Made by a program: the position numbers and the translations under genes. This document shows, in pieces, positions 19,011-28,660 of a DNA stretch of 38,297 bases (position 1 is the first letter of the stretch; every line of letters begins with the position of its first letter). Below the pieces are notes generated by a model, which saw only the letters and a program-made list of their open reading frames with translations, ran no database searches and was not told the DNA's origin. Origin of the DNA: Gnetum montanum (Eukaryota > Streptophyta > Gnetopsida > Gnetales > Gnetaceae); NCBI GenBank assembly GCA_015680685.1, contig MNCI01014154.1, positions 61,856 through 100,152 on the forward strand, read 5' to 3'.

Positions 19011-20338
19011 TACCCCCACGATTAAATGAAAACTTGTCCTTGAGTTCCTTACAAAATATTGGGAAGGTATGAGATTATTGACTAAATGACAACTGATGGT
19101 GGAATGGGATGATAGACTCAACGTGCCCAATGAATGGATCAATAATCATATTACAACATTAGTGTTCATGACCATTGTGGTGAACATTCGTACATAAATG
19201 ACATCCAAGCCTTTATTTGGTAGCTTGAAGAGAAAGAGAGAGAGAAAGAAGATGAAGCGTGTTGATGTCAATGCCGAGATTGCACCTTCCATTGTTTATC
19301 CATAGCCATGCCACCAAACTTGCTCCTTTCGTAAACGCTTTAGTTCCGGTCCATCTTGAGTGCTTTCTTCAAGCCCAGTCCATTGTTTGTATGATCGCCA
19401 TCTGCACACACAACACAGTCACAAATGAGCAAGGATAGATAAACCACAATGTAGTTGATACCTTGCCTCAATATGAAGTGCATTAGCTGAGTTTTGGTTA
19501 TGGAAGAAACTAGTTTGGAGATTTATCACTAGAGACTACCCAAAGTGTAGGGGTTAGGCAAATAGTAAAATGGAAAAAATTAAAAAATTTGGACCAAGGC
19601 CTTCACAACTAAGAGTGAACCACTGTTAGCTATAATATGGAAAAATATGAGGAACAAGAAAGATGGAAAAAATAACAACAACACCACCAATAAAATGGAT
19701 GCCATGGATGGGGATGAAACAAGAAATGATTGATTGCAAGAAATGTTTAAGGAAAAAAAGTTAACAATTGCACCAAAAAGGAATGCCAGTGGGTCCTTCC
19801 CAAAGCAAGGTCATGCTCTTTATGCCATGACAAACCCACAAACCAAAGAGTTCGTAGGCTTTAGGAATGTTATTTGGAAGCAAGAGTTAAAAACTTACCC
19901 ATAAGAATTCACCAAAGAAAAATAATGTATCAACCTAGAGACGGACTAATGATAAAGTTAGCAATGAGGTGGGAAATGGGAAGAAAGATGGAGAGAAGAG
20001 AATGGAATGGAATCCCAAGAACAAGGTTGTATAAAGTCCCTTGTGTATTTTATGGTTAATGTGACTAAGTAAAACTCATCCCAAATCTAGACTTAAACAA
20101 ACCACATCCAATGACCTTGCATCAGCACACTTGACCAATCCATCCACTTAAACCAACAAGAATGCTTCATAAAGAGTCACCACCATTTCGAGGAGAGCAA
20201 GATGGAGAAACAAGAATCGAGAAAGGACCTTAGTTAGAGGGAACCTTTAGGCATGGGTAACATGTCTTTCCAGTTCCATAACTAGTGCTTATAGTCCATA
20301 CTTCATTATTGTGTCTAAGGGGTATGCTTTGAATTCTC

Positions 20339-20379
<41 letters not shown>

Positions 20380-21152
20380 TTCTTCTTCTTGCATGAGAAT
20401 CATACCATGCAAAGACTTATTTTTATTCACTCAACTTTCTGATATTTGAACAATGTCAGAATGGTGGAAAATCCAAGAAAAAGCATCCAAATACAAATGC
20501 ATCGAATCCCCTTGATGTCACATCTTTTTCATTCTTTGAGTCTTTCCTTGGTTTGAAAAATACCCAACCACCAATTTATTAACAAGTTTACTTAGAAAAA
20601 AAGGGACTGTACAATTCCAAGCCAAAGGAGACCATAGAGTTATATGGATGAGTGGATGGTGTGGACTCATTTCTTGTTTTACCAAAAGAACCATACGTTA
20701 ATATCAACATCATAATTCAAAGGTAAAAACCAAACATTAGCAATCAATATGATATAATTCAATCCACCATCATGAGCACTTATTGGATAATAAATAAAAA
20801 TAAATCAAGCAAATAAAGAAATAGTAAAAATATGAACAATGGTGTAAAACAAAAATAAGAAAAGTTGAAAAAATGTGTAAAACAAAAAACAAAAATTCAA
20901 AAAGAACTAAGGGCCTAGAATGGTTAGCATAGGTGGCCATCTCTCCCTAAACTAAGTTAGAAGGAGGAGATCTAAAATAGTGAGTAGGGTTGTCCACCAA
21001 TAGAAGTAGCATGTGTATTGGCTATCCTAAGCTCATGGAAAGGTTTGGTTTGTTGCACGTTGACCAATAATTTGTTGTCCAGGCTCTCAGGTTTGTATAT
21101 TGTCATGGCCCCCGAAGGAAAAGTTGCATAAATAATAGTTAATAGTTACTAA
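19011..21152 (-). other. Element B 3' non-coding region
   Basis: About 2.1 kb between integrase and the 3' LTR. It is homologous to 28660-30625 of element C read the other way: for example ATGGCCACCTATGCTAA lies at 20961-20945 here and at 28699-28715 in C, and CCTCTAACTAAGG is shared. It begins, next to the LTR, with the polypurine tract at 19019-19011. I see no envelope-like open frame; a 61-codon plus-strand frame at 19874-20059 is chance. Confidence 0.6.
20341..20390. repeat. TTC microsatellite in element B
   Basis: 13 consecutive TTC units (20341-20379), then ATTCTTCTTCTT to 20390. On the element's own strand it is a GAA/AAG purine run. Element C has a shorter A/G-rich run at the matching place, about 29308-29335. 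Confidence 0.9.
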
Positions 21153-21917
21153 CTATTGTTTTTGTGCTAGATCAAGGTCAAGGTTGAGGTCACATGTCAT
21201 GGATAGTGTACAAATCTCAGTTCGAATAGGAAGTATTGGAAGCTTCCTGTACACTAACTCATAGGGAGAGTAGCCTGTAAGGAGTTTCCATGTGGAGCGG
21301 TATGCCCAAAAAGCATCATTCAGTTTAGTGCTCCAATCTTGCTTATACTTGCTAATAGTTCTTGTCAATATTTTCATAATCTCCCTATTGGTAATCTCTG
21401 CTTGACCATTCACTTGGGGGTGGTATGGTATAGTCAATTTATGCTCAACCCCTAAGCGTTGCATTAATTTCCAAAAATTTTCACCTGTGAAGTATGTACC
21501 ATTTTCTGAAATAAGTGCACGCAGCATACTAAACCTATTCACGATTTGTTGTTGAACAAATCACGTAGCTGTAGATGATGTACAATCTTTAACAGCAGCT
21601 ACTTCGGCCCATTTTGTTAGGTAATCAATGGCAACTACAATATAATCTTTTCTAGTGGACATTGATGTAATGGGCCGCATAAAATCAATTCCCCAAATGT
21701 CGAAGGGTTCTAATAGTTGAATCCATTGTTGCGGACCCTCCATTCTAGCAGTCATTCCCCCATCATGTTGACAATGCTCACAAGATTGGATGAATTGATG
21801 GGTGTCCTAAAACAATATAGGCCAATAATATCCTACAAGCAAGATCTTGATGGTCATTCATCTCCCAGCGTAATAACCCCCACAAGGACCCTCATGAGTA
21901 TCTTGGAGAACTTGTAG
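21153..21917 (-). pseudogene. Element B integrase
   Basis: Integrase inserts the cDNA into the host genome. The zinc-binding H-H-C-C region is read from HEGPCGGYYAG (about 21896-21864) through GYYWPILF and HQFIQSCEHCQ (about 21810-21765), with one stop in the first part. The core domain has WGIDFMRP (first catalytic Asp, 21686), then, in the next frame, ALISENGTYF, where the second catalytic Asp is replaced by Glu (21506-21504), then HPQVNGQAE, where the catalytic Glu is kept (21398-21396). The C-terminal part reads DAFWAYRSTWKLLTGYSPYE, usual for Athila and other gypsy integrases. A frame break lies between 21542 and 21561. It is inactive. Confidence 0.85.
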
Positions 21918-22600
21918 TTGATCTATATTAGGAACATACCTTCAAACAAAGCCATCGAGACACACTTTGTAAAGTTGCCCATTGATCTCCATAAAGTACT
22001 TAGCTCAGTCAAGAAACTGTTGTTTCTTCTTAAGGTTTAACTCTTGTGGTGTTTGTTGGGTGAGGAGATAGGTAAGAATGCTACTATACTAGTTTGTCTC
22101 TATGGTTGATTGATTATTCACTACACCAGCAAAGAGGAATTCATCAGGGAAATGATTAGAAATTGGATACTCATCCTTTTTTTTGTCCCATCGCAACCGA
22201 GATAAATAATTAGCAACTACATTCTCAGTGCCTTTGCGATCAATCATTGTTAAATTGAACTCTTGTAGGATTACAAGCCATCGTATGATACGAGGGCTTA
22301 CAATTGGCTTATTCATGAGGAACCAGATTGCACTATGATCTGTATGTATATATACATTATATCCCAATACATAGTGTCTAAACTTTTCTAGTGCAAACAC
22401 TACAGCAATTAATTCTTTCTCTATGGTAGTGTAGTTAAGTTGTGCACCAACAATACTTCTACTTGCATAGTGGATGTAATAAGGATGTTTCTGGTCATCT
22501 AACTGTGTAAGTACATCTCCTAAGGCATAGTTGGATGCGTTAGTTATGATATGGAATGGTTTGGACCAATTAGGAGCTTGTAGAATGGGTGTTTCTACTA
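21918..22600 (-). pseudogene. Element B RNase H
   Basis: The RNase H domain degrades the RNA of the RNA-DNA hybrid. The open piece 22400-22089 reads FALEKFRHYVLGYNVYIHTD (the usual A-V-FALEKFR-YL-G-K-V-V-TDH segment), then PRIIRWLVILQEFNLTMIDR and GTENVVANYLSRL (usual GSENVVADHLSRL, with the metal-binding Asp changed to Asn). The N-terminal half (22560-22400) continues in broken frames with words such as ILVGAQLNYTTIEKE. Decay is by stops. The next stretch toward integrase (22089-21918) is spacer. Confidence 0.8.
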
Positions 22601-22604
22601 GCTT

Positions 22605-23345
22605 CTATTTCAAAGTTTGGAAAGCTAATTCGCATTCCCTGATCCATTCGAAAGGAGTGTTCTTTTTCGTTAATTCCACAAATGGTTTGGCAACCTTTGA
22701 AAAGTTCTTAATAAATCTCCTATAGTAGCTAATGTGTCTAAGGAATGACAAAATATCATTGATAGTTTCTGATTGATAGGTAATTCCTTGGATAACTTTT
22801 ATTTTCTTGGGGTCTACCTCTATCCCTGTGTGTGAGATTTTGTGCACTAGTACTATGCCTTCTTGGACCATTAAATGGCTTTTCTACCAGTTGAGCCTCA
22901 AATTAATTTCTACACATCTTTTTAACACTTGCTCTAACTGGTCCAAGGCTTGATCAAAGTTTGCTCCATAAGTAGAGAAGTCATCCATAAAGACCTCCAC
23001 GCCATTCCCTATCTGCAATTGGAATATACTTAGAACTAGTCGTTAAAATCTTGTAGGGGCATTGCACAAGCCAAACGGCATCTGTTTATATGCAAACATT
23101 CCCCAAGGACTAGTGAACATAGTCTTGGATTGGTCTTCTAGGGCTATTTGTATTTGGTTATATCTACAATATTCATCCAAAAAACTGTAATACCGATGCC
23201 CTACGATGGTGTCTAAGACTTGGTCAACAAATGATAATGAAAAGTAATCTTTGAATGTTGCCATATTTAGTAGCCTGAAATCTATGCACACCTTCCATTT
23301 GCCTCCCTTTTCAGGCACAATGACTAAGGGGCTAACCCATTCATT
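22605..23345 (-). pseudogene. Element B reverse transcriptase (Athila type)
   Basis: RT copies the element RNA to DNA. From the right: GGKWKVCIDFRLLNMATFKD with the SFLDEY and YNQIQIA segments, then FAYKQMPFGLCNAPTRF (23318-23043), the catalytic motif read as EVFMDDFSTYGANFDQ (FMDD at 22991-22980), then HLMVQEGIVLVHKISHTGIE, GITYQSETINDILSFLRHIS and YYRRFIKNFS (22871-22605). The F-M-D-D form is usual for Athila and many plant gypsy RTs. A stop replaces the codon before KSHLMV (about 22880) and a break lies near 23043. The first catalytic Asp appears in SFLDEY (usual FLDGYSGYNQI). Inactive but well preserved in order. Confidence 0.9.
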
Positions 23346-23802
23346 ATCAACAATGGGGTATATGAACCTAGCCTTGAGAAGCTATTCGATTTCTTCCTTA
23401 ACTACTTGCTTCAGCTTTGGGTTCAATCACCTCTACGATTATCTTTAAGGCTTCATGGAGGGATCGATGTAAATTCTATGCTAGCATATCCTAAGGTATA
23501 TTCCAGTTAATTCAGGATATGACCAAGCAAAGGCTTTTGATCATTTATTTATCACCTTCAGCAATCTCTATTTTTGTTGTAGAGCAAGCTTTACATTAAT
23601 AATTACTGGTTTTCCATTTTTAAGGAACGTGTATTCCATACTGGTGGGCAATGGTTTTAGCTCAAGGGGCTCCTGCTTAAATTTCTCAGGGATTTCCAAC
23701 TTCCCCCAGTTGATATTTTCAAGGCTAAGACTTGGAAGTTGGTGGTGAACTTGCTCTAATGTGTCTATGCTATCAATGTAAGTGCAAGTCAAACCCTCAG
23801 TT
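23346..23802 (-). pseudogene. Element B protease-RT linker
   Basis: The open piece 23792-23568 reads YIDSIDTLEQVHHQLPSLSL, then INWGKLEIPEKF and LELKPLPTSMEYTFL, the linker seen before RT in Athila-type polyproteins. The first part matches element C near 28550 (HGIDTLEHERRQLPTLNL). At 23803-23806 the internal element sequence ends and the copied flank begins, so everything upstream (protease, gag, primer site) is gone. Confidence 0.8.
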
Positions 23803-23805
23803 CGG

Positions 23806-23859
23806 AAAATGGAAATTTTTTAATGTAGGGAGATGAAGATGTCCTTAATGAATTATTAT
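23806..23859 (+). repeat. Copy of element B's left flank at the inner edge of its right LTR
   Basis: 54 bases identical to 18122-18175 except for four substitutions, and, like that copy, ending in ATTAT against the LTR start (TGATGAG at 23860). The primer-binding site expected here is absent. With 32191-32195 also ATTAT, the right LTR has target duplications on both of its sides, like a solo LTR. Confidence 0.85.
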
Positions 23860-24184
23860 TGATGAGCGGTGAGGTACCCCTATGCTCAACCATATGAATA
23901 CAAGCATTTCACGCATGATCTAGTCGAATTCCAAGGACTAAGTGCTTGTGCACCTCTATGGAACAAGGATAGGTTGGTTAATCGTTGTCTTCCCAAACTT
24001 ACTTGTATGTCATGATTGTATGGTTAAGTAAGCTTGAGGCATATGATTTTTATATCTTTTATATTTTTATGTCTTGTGCTAATAAGGGAGGAGAGAGATA
24101 ACTAAGTGACTAATTTAACTTAACTACTCATTAACTAAGTTCTAACTAATCCTAACACCAACATTTTTTCCCACTTTTTGTACA
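23860..24184 (-). repeat. Element B 5' LTR, part 1 (interrupted by element C)
   Basis: Aligns with 18176-18505 of the 3' LTR. It is cut after CCCACTTTTTGTACA by element C, and the LTR resumes at 31690 with GTACACATCC, matching CCATACACATCC at 18494 onward. Confidence 0.9.
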
Positions 24185-24209
24185 TGATGAGATGCAACAT
24201 GCACTGTGC

Positions 24210-24292
24210 CACGATATCGTGGCCGCCGCAATATCGCATCCCATGCGATATCGCATACGCGATATCATGGTCCGCCGCCATATCTATAAATA
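24210..24292 (+). promoter_or_regulatory. Element C U3 promoter: GATATC palindrome cluster and TATA box
   Basis: CCACGATATCGTGG (24212-24225) is a perfect 14-bp palindrome. GCGATATCGC (about 24245-24254) and GCGATATC (about 24259-24266) follow, with ATATCGC at 24233 and CCATATC just before TATAAATA at 24285-24292. All recognisable U3 sequence upstream of the TATA box consists of these words and short GC-rich linkers. They may bind a transcription factor; GARP/MYB-related plant factors bind GATATC-like sites, but no specific factor can be claimed. Confidence 0.6.
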
Positions 24293-24540
24293 AGAGGTGG
24301 CACTCCCTTCATTTCCCAATCCTGGCTAGAAGTAGTGAAGCTTTGGCAGTTTGAACACTCCAGAGATAGAATTTTTCCCATGTACCTGCAGTAGGAGTCC
24401 TAGAGTGAACGGCTCTTTATTCGAGCAACTTGTAACTTGAACCCAAGTTGTGTACGGAAATAAATATGAACTTGATTGGATAAACCTTGTAGTACATGGT
24501 TTCATTTAATGTTATTTATTTACTTCTTTCCTAATGCGCA

Positions 24541-24823
24541 CGAGTACGACTTGATTACGAGCATCTACGGATGTGTACGGCTAATCAAGGAATCGGCTGC
24601 TCGTCGCAACGCATGAGTACGACTTAACTATGAGCATTGGATTGCTTGGTAACCCAGTAGTGTATTCCAGGATCTGCACTTGGTAATCCCAGTAGTAGTC
24701 CAATGTGTATGGCTAGTTGAGGAATTGGCTGCTCATTGCTAGGCTAGAACGTGTGATAAGTACGACTTAGTTACGAGCACCCACGGGTGTGTACGGTTAG
24801 CTAAGGAATCGGCTGCTTATAAC
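24541..24823 (+). repeat. Threefold internal repeat in element C LTR
   Basis: Three diverged copies start at about 24541 (GAGTACGACTTGATTACGAGCA), 24614 (GAGTACGACTTAACTATGAGCA) and 24760 (AAGTACGACTTAGTTACGAGCA). Each ends in a GTGTACGGCTA, GGAATCGGCTGCT-type block. The middle copy carries an extra stretch with GGTAACCCAGTAG and GGTAATCCCAGTAG. The same three copies are present in the right LTR (30985-31268). Element B's LTRs lack them. Confidence 0.8.
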
Positions 24824-25236
24824 ACTTAGGCTAAATAGGTGCCTCAATACAACCACTTCGAGCACTTGCGTTACATGTGGTGATCCTAGTAATGATTAGT
24901 GTTTGGTAAGCCATAGTTGCATAGTTGTTCGGTAAGTGGGAACAGATGCTGACGCTAGCTAATTTAGACTTAGGACATTAGTTAGAGTTAGCATAGTTTC
25001 TCCACCCTTCTCTCATAGCATAGGCGATAAACCTGAAAATACCAAAAAAATCGCATACCTCAGACTTGCTTAACCATACACCGTGACACATACAAGCAAG
25101 CCTGGAAAGACAACGAATGATTAACCCCAAGTGTTTCTTGTGGCGTTAAGGCATTTAGTCTACGGAGTTTGACCGGATCGCGCGTGCACGCTCGTATTCG
25201 TATGGTTGAGTGTAGGGGTACCTCGCCACTCATCAT

Positions 25237-25256
25237 TGGCACCGTTACCAGGGACT
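25237..25256 (+). other. Element C primer-binding site
   Basis: TGGCACCGTTACCAGGGACT follows the LTR end after a single base. The Athila-type site is TGGCGCCGTTGCCGGGGA, so this copy differs by a few C-to-T/G-to-A changes. It matches element D's site at 34038. Confidence 0.8.
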
Positions 25257-25380
25257 AAGTGTTATGTATGCCAATTGAACATAAGGGATATCACTCACAT
25301 CGTTGTGAGCATCAACGAACCTTAGGGTTAATCAGTTAATCAAGAACATAAATAACGGTGAAATTAGCACACCATTAGAA

Positions 25381-27939
25381 ATGGCTACTTCTCATGCAAT
25401 CAACTAACCTAAGGACAATACAAAAGATAGTCAGCATCATACACATAACCGAAATCAACCATGTCCTCAACAATCTAAGGTCACATATACTCATTCCGAT
25501 GAGTATGTGTCAGATTTTACCTTTGTTTTCCATCAAGACAAGCAACTGCGGTAGCGAGATATGAAAGGTAACATCATGTTACCCCCAGATCATTATGCTC
25601 CTAACATGCTTTTCCATGCCTTAGCACAGATTGGCATGCAAGAGCTACTTGCTGAATACGTTTTGGATGATTATGACACAAGGGATTATCATCCCACAAA
25701 TGCCCAACGTATTCGGGATGCAAGGCAGGAGAGCCAACATTCACTATTGAAGGGCAAGGTTCCCCACATCATTATTGAAATAGGAGACAAGGAACCCCTT
25801 ACAATGGGTTTCTTAGAAGATGACATTCCTCCTCCTCACTCTGGTGAAGAGGTAAGGCATCAGGGCCTAAGATCAATGGTACATATTCCAGGCTCTGATC
25901 CCCGTGAGCACCAGCTGTTCACGGCAGGAACAACCACTCACACTAATGACAAGCAATTGGATCGTTACAACGATCGGGGCTGAAGCAGCTGAAGAAAAGG
26001 TAAGAAACATCACCACGGTGATGGATCCCCTTCTTCTTCTCCTTCATCTCATCATTCACACTCTCCTTCCACATCTAGGCGTAGCCACCATGAGCATAAC
26101 GGGGAGAATAAAAGTAAAAGATATGAAATGCCTCGACAGGAAGGTCGAGAGGAGTTAGGACAAGGGCAAGGATGTAGGGAGAGTAGGGAGCTGCTATGAA
26201 GACATCATAGACGTCATGAAAGAGATGATCATGACAAACCCCTACTCACAACCTGAAGCATGCTTGACATAACAGAGGTAGTTAGGATTCCCACAAGGCA
26301 CTTAAAGGATAGTCGGATCAAGCAATTAAACATGAACAACATCCCACGATTTGAAGGGGGATACAATGTTGATCCGCAAAATCATTTATAGGCATTCCAC
26401 GATGCTTGTGCCTTCCATAACATTGATAGTGAGTGGCAGAAGCTTAAGTTGTTCCCATGGACACTCATCAAGGAAGCAGAGAGCTGGTATTGGTCTTTAG
26501 AACCGGAAACCATCAGGAGGTGGAGTACGATGCTTGAACTGTTCAACAACAAATATCAAACGTACTCCCGAGTGTCCAATTTGCGTAAACAGATCCAAGG
26601 CTGGAAACAAGGTACTCATGAATCCTTGGATGCTGCCATGGCCCATTACTACACACTGCTACATCGTTACCCGGGCCATGGGTACGCTAAACCAGATCAA
26701 CTTTGCCACATCGTGGATGGGCTACGAAATGAAACAAGAAGAACCCTTGGGACTTACGCCCAAGGGAGACTTTTCCAACTGAGAGCCCATGAAGTTGAAA
26801 GCTTGTTGGAACAAGTAGCACAAGAAGAAGATGAGCTATGGAAGAGAGAAAGTGCAGAGGAATACAACCGTGATCCCTCCCTTCGCAAGAAGGGAGTGAA
26901 ATTCTGTGATGAGGAGGATGAGTCACCACTCGAAGAGTTGGTGAACCGGAAAACTATGCCGATCCAAAAGTTAACAACCGAGGTATCGGCTAAGGTAGAC
27001 CAAATGTGGGATTCCTTAGACTCATGAATAGAAATAGTGCTAAATATCATTGAAGAGTCTAAGGTTAAGCAAAGTAGTGACAAAGGCAGAACCAAGTGGA
27101 GAGACTCTAACCATGCACATAACAAGGGTAAGGGAAAAATTTCTATCTTCGATGAGGCTAAAAATTCTAATTCAGATGATGATGGTGGATGTGAGGTCTA
27201 CTACTATGACCATCCTAAGGGATGCTGTCCAATTGTCTCACATCTTTAGGAGTCTGGGGTGTATGCACTAAATCCAAGACTTAATCAACAGCAAACACCC
27301 CGAAGGTTACCTTACCCACAAGGTAACCCAAGGCAGTTCCACCAACCCTTGACGTATTATCCAAGTGGAATGCCTCTGCAACCCATTGGACAACATCAAT
27401 AGTGGCAATAACCACAGTCATGGGAGATGCCACTGCCAACACATCAATACCCTTACCGGCAGCCTGATCCTTACGGTTATTATGTGCAGCAGTCAGTTTC
27501 TCCAAGTGACTCTATGGATCACACTACCCCCCAACGTCACTACCAAGCTCAGGAGTACTTCAGAATGACTCCTTCTCCTCCAGGAGACATCTCACATTCC
27601 ATCCATCCTCTAACTCCACCTTCACCTCTTCCTCAAGTAGTTCCCGTAACACCTCCTACTCCAACAATGCAAGGGGAACTTCCTCCTCAACTGCAACAAT
27701 GTCACGCTGCAAGAGCTATAAATATCCAACCGGGTACTAGTTCTAGCGACAACTGTACAAAGAAGAGATCCTTTTTTAGAACTAGGAGCCTAGATAAACT
27801 CTTGCAACAACAAGCGGTTGAGGCTATGTACATGCCTTCACCATCTAACACTTCGGAGCACCCTTCAGTCCAAAGGAGTGTAACGCATACGGTTATGTTA
27901 ACACATACCGTAACTGACTAGATCAAGATAGGCCACCTT
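25381..27939 (+). pseudogene. gag: Element C gag polyprotein, Athila-like, one frame with in-frame stops
   Basis: The open pieces starting at 25561, 26449, 27037 and 27427 are all in one frame, as is the protease after them, so about 3.1 kb has no net frameshift. Words: HQDKQLR then NIMLPPDHYAPNMLF (about 25530-25615), a Ser/His-rich stretch (SPSSSPSSHHSHS, about 26025), IPRFEGGYNVDPQNHL (about 26340-26388), then the gag core FPWTLIKEAESWYWSLE, TIRRWSTMLELFNNKYQTYS and LDAAMAHYYTLLHRYPGHGY (26449-26690), matching the F-L-A-W-L and F-LL-CP-HG pattern of Athila gag. A Gln/Pro-rich region follows (27280-27900). In-frame stops include TGA at 25981, TAG at 26387 and TGA at 27025. Most stops can be read as one C-to-T or G-to-A change from CAA, CGA or TGG. 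No CCHC knuckle is seen. Confidence 0.85.
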
Positions 27940-28480
27940 CCCAAGAAACTAACTGACCCTAGAAGTACCTTTATTTATTTTCAGATCACTGGGAATGCAC
28001 CACATCGGGCTCTTCTTGACTCAGGTTCTAGAGTCAACTTAATTTCATGAAAGATGTATCACGCCTGAAACCTACCACAACTTAAGAAGAGCAATATCCA
28101 ACTAGAGCTGGCAGACCAGTCCATCACCATTCCCTTGGGATTGGTGGAGGATGTTATTACCACTGTGTCTGGTTGGTCCTACCCAGTAGATTTTCTAGTG
28201 ATCGATGTTAACAACAACGAAAGGGACTTCACAATCATAATGGGAAGGGCATGGCTAAGCACAGTAGATGCTTACCTTAGGATCCGTGATCTTTCCTTGG
28301 AAATATCCAAGATGAACATATGTGGAAAGATTAAGAAGAGGATAGTTCCATGCATCACATATAGTGATTCGTCGGGTGATGACATGGAGGAAATGTCTCC
28401 ATGTAACAAGTATGCCCAAGAAACTCTGCAAAAAGGATGCCTGTATGTAGCAACCACATAAGAAGTAGCAGACACCCTGT
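27940..28480 (+). pseudogene. Element C aspartic protease
   Basis: Reads RSTFIYFQITGNAPHRALLD with active site LLDSGSRVNLIS (about 28007-28044; usual LLDSGASVNLMP, catalytic Asp kept), then LADQSITIPLGLVEDVIT (about 28108-28160), VDFLVIDV, and TIIMGRAWLSTVDAYLRI (usual LGRPFLAT-A, about 28236). Two stops follow the active site (near 28048 and 28067), each explicable as a changed TGG codon. It is in frame with gag and would have cut the gag-pol chain. Confidence 0.8.
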
Positions 28481-28660
28481 GGTTGACAGCTCCTCATAGG
28501 AGCAAACAAATATGCATGGAACGAACTGAGGAAACTCATTCCAACAACCATGGCATAGACACATTGGAACATGAGCGTCGCCAACTTCCAACCCTCAACT
28601 TGAGATCATCAATCGAGAGAAGTTGGGCACTTCTTAGAAATTCAAATAGGCGCTCACTAT
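28481..28660 (+). pseudogene. Element C protease-RT linker, ending at the pol deletion
   Basis: HGIDTLEHERRQLPTLNLRS (about 28548-28607) corresponds to the linker of element B (SIDTLEQVHHQLPSLSLEN). The homology to B runs to the counterpart of EIPEKFK at about 28650. The next bases (CGCTCACTATTTTAG, 28653 on) match B's 3' non-coding region (CTACTCACTATTTTAG on the minus strand near 20985). So the deletion that removed RT, RNase H and integrase lies within a few bases of 28650. Confidence 0.8.

Larger units (their letters stand above)
24185..25235 (+). repeat. Element C 5' LTR
   Basis: 1051 bp, starting TGATGAGATGC and ending CACTCATCA. It aligns over its length with 30626-31689. It holds a U3 of only about 100 bases with GATATC palindromes, a TATA box at 24285, and an internal triplication at 24541-24823. 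The end region (25020-25235) is the reverse complement of the start region of element B's LTRs on the plus strand, showing that B and C are one family in opposite orientations. Confidence 0.92.

Noticed and set aside
19874-20059. 61-codon frame in B's 3' region as an envelope-like gene
   Set aside because: It is on the strand opposite to the element, short, and has no signal peptide or membrane segment.
20341-20390. CRISPR-like or regulatory repeat
   Set aside because: It is a plain TTC microsatellite with no spacers.
26687-27125. Minus-strand open frames of 80 and 123 codons inside element C gag
   Set aside because: They are shadows of the gag frame on the other strand; Ser-rich runs come from acidic and Lys-rich gag codons.
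28255-28591. Minus-strand open frames of 67-109 codons opposite the protease of C
   Set aside because: They overlap the clear protease frame and have no motif.
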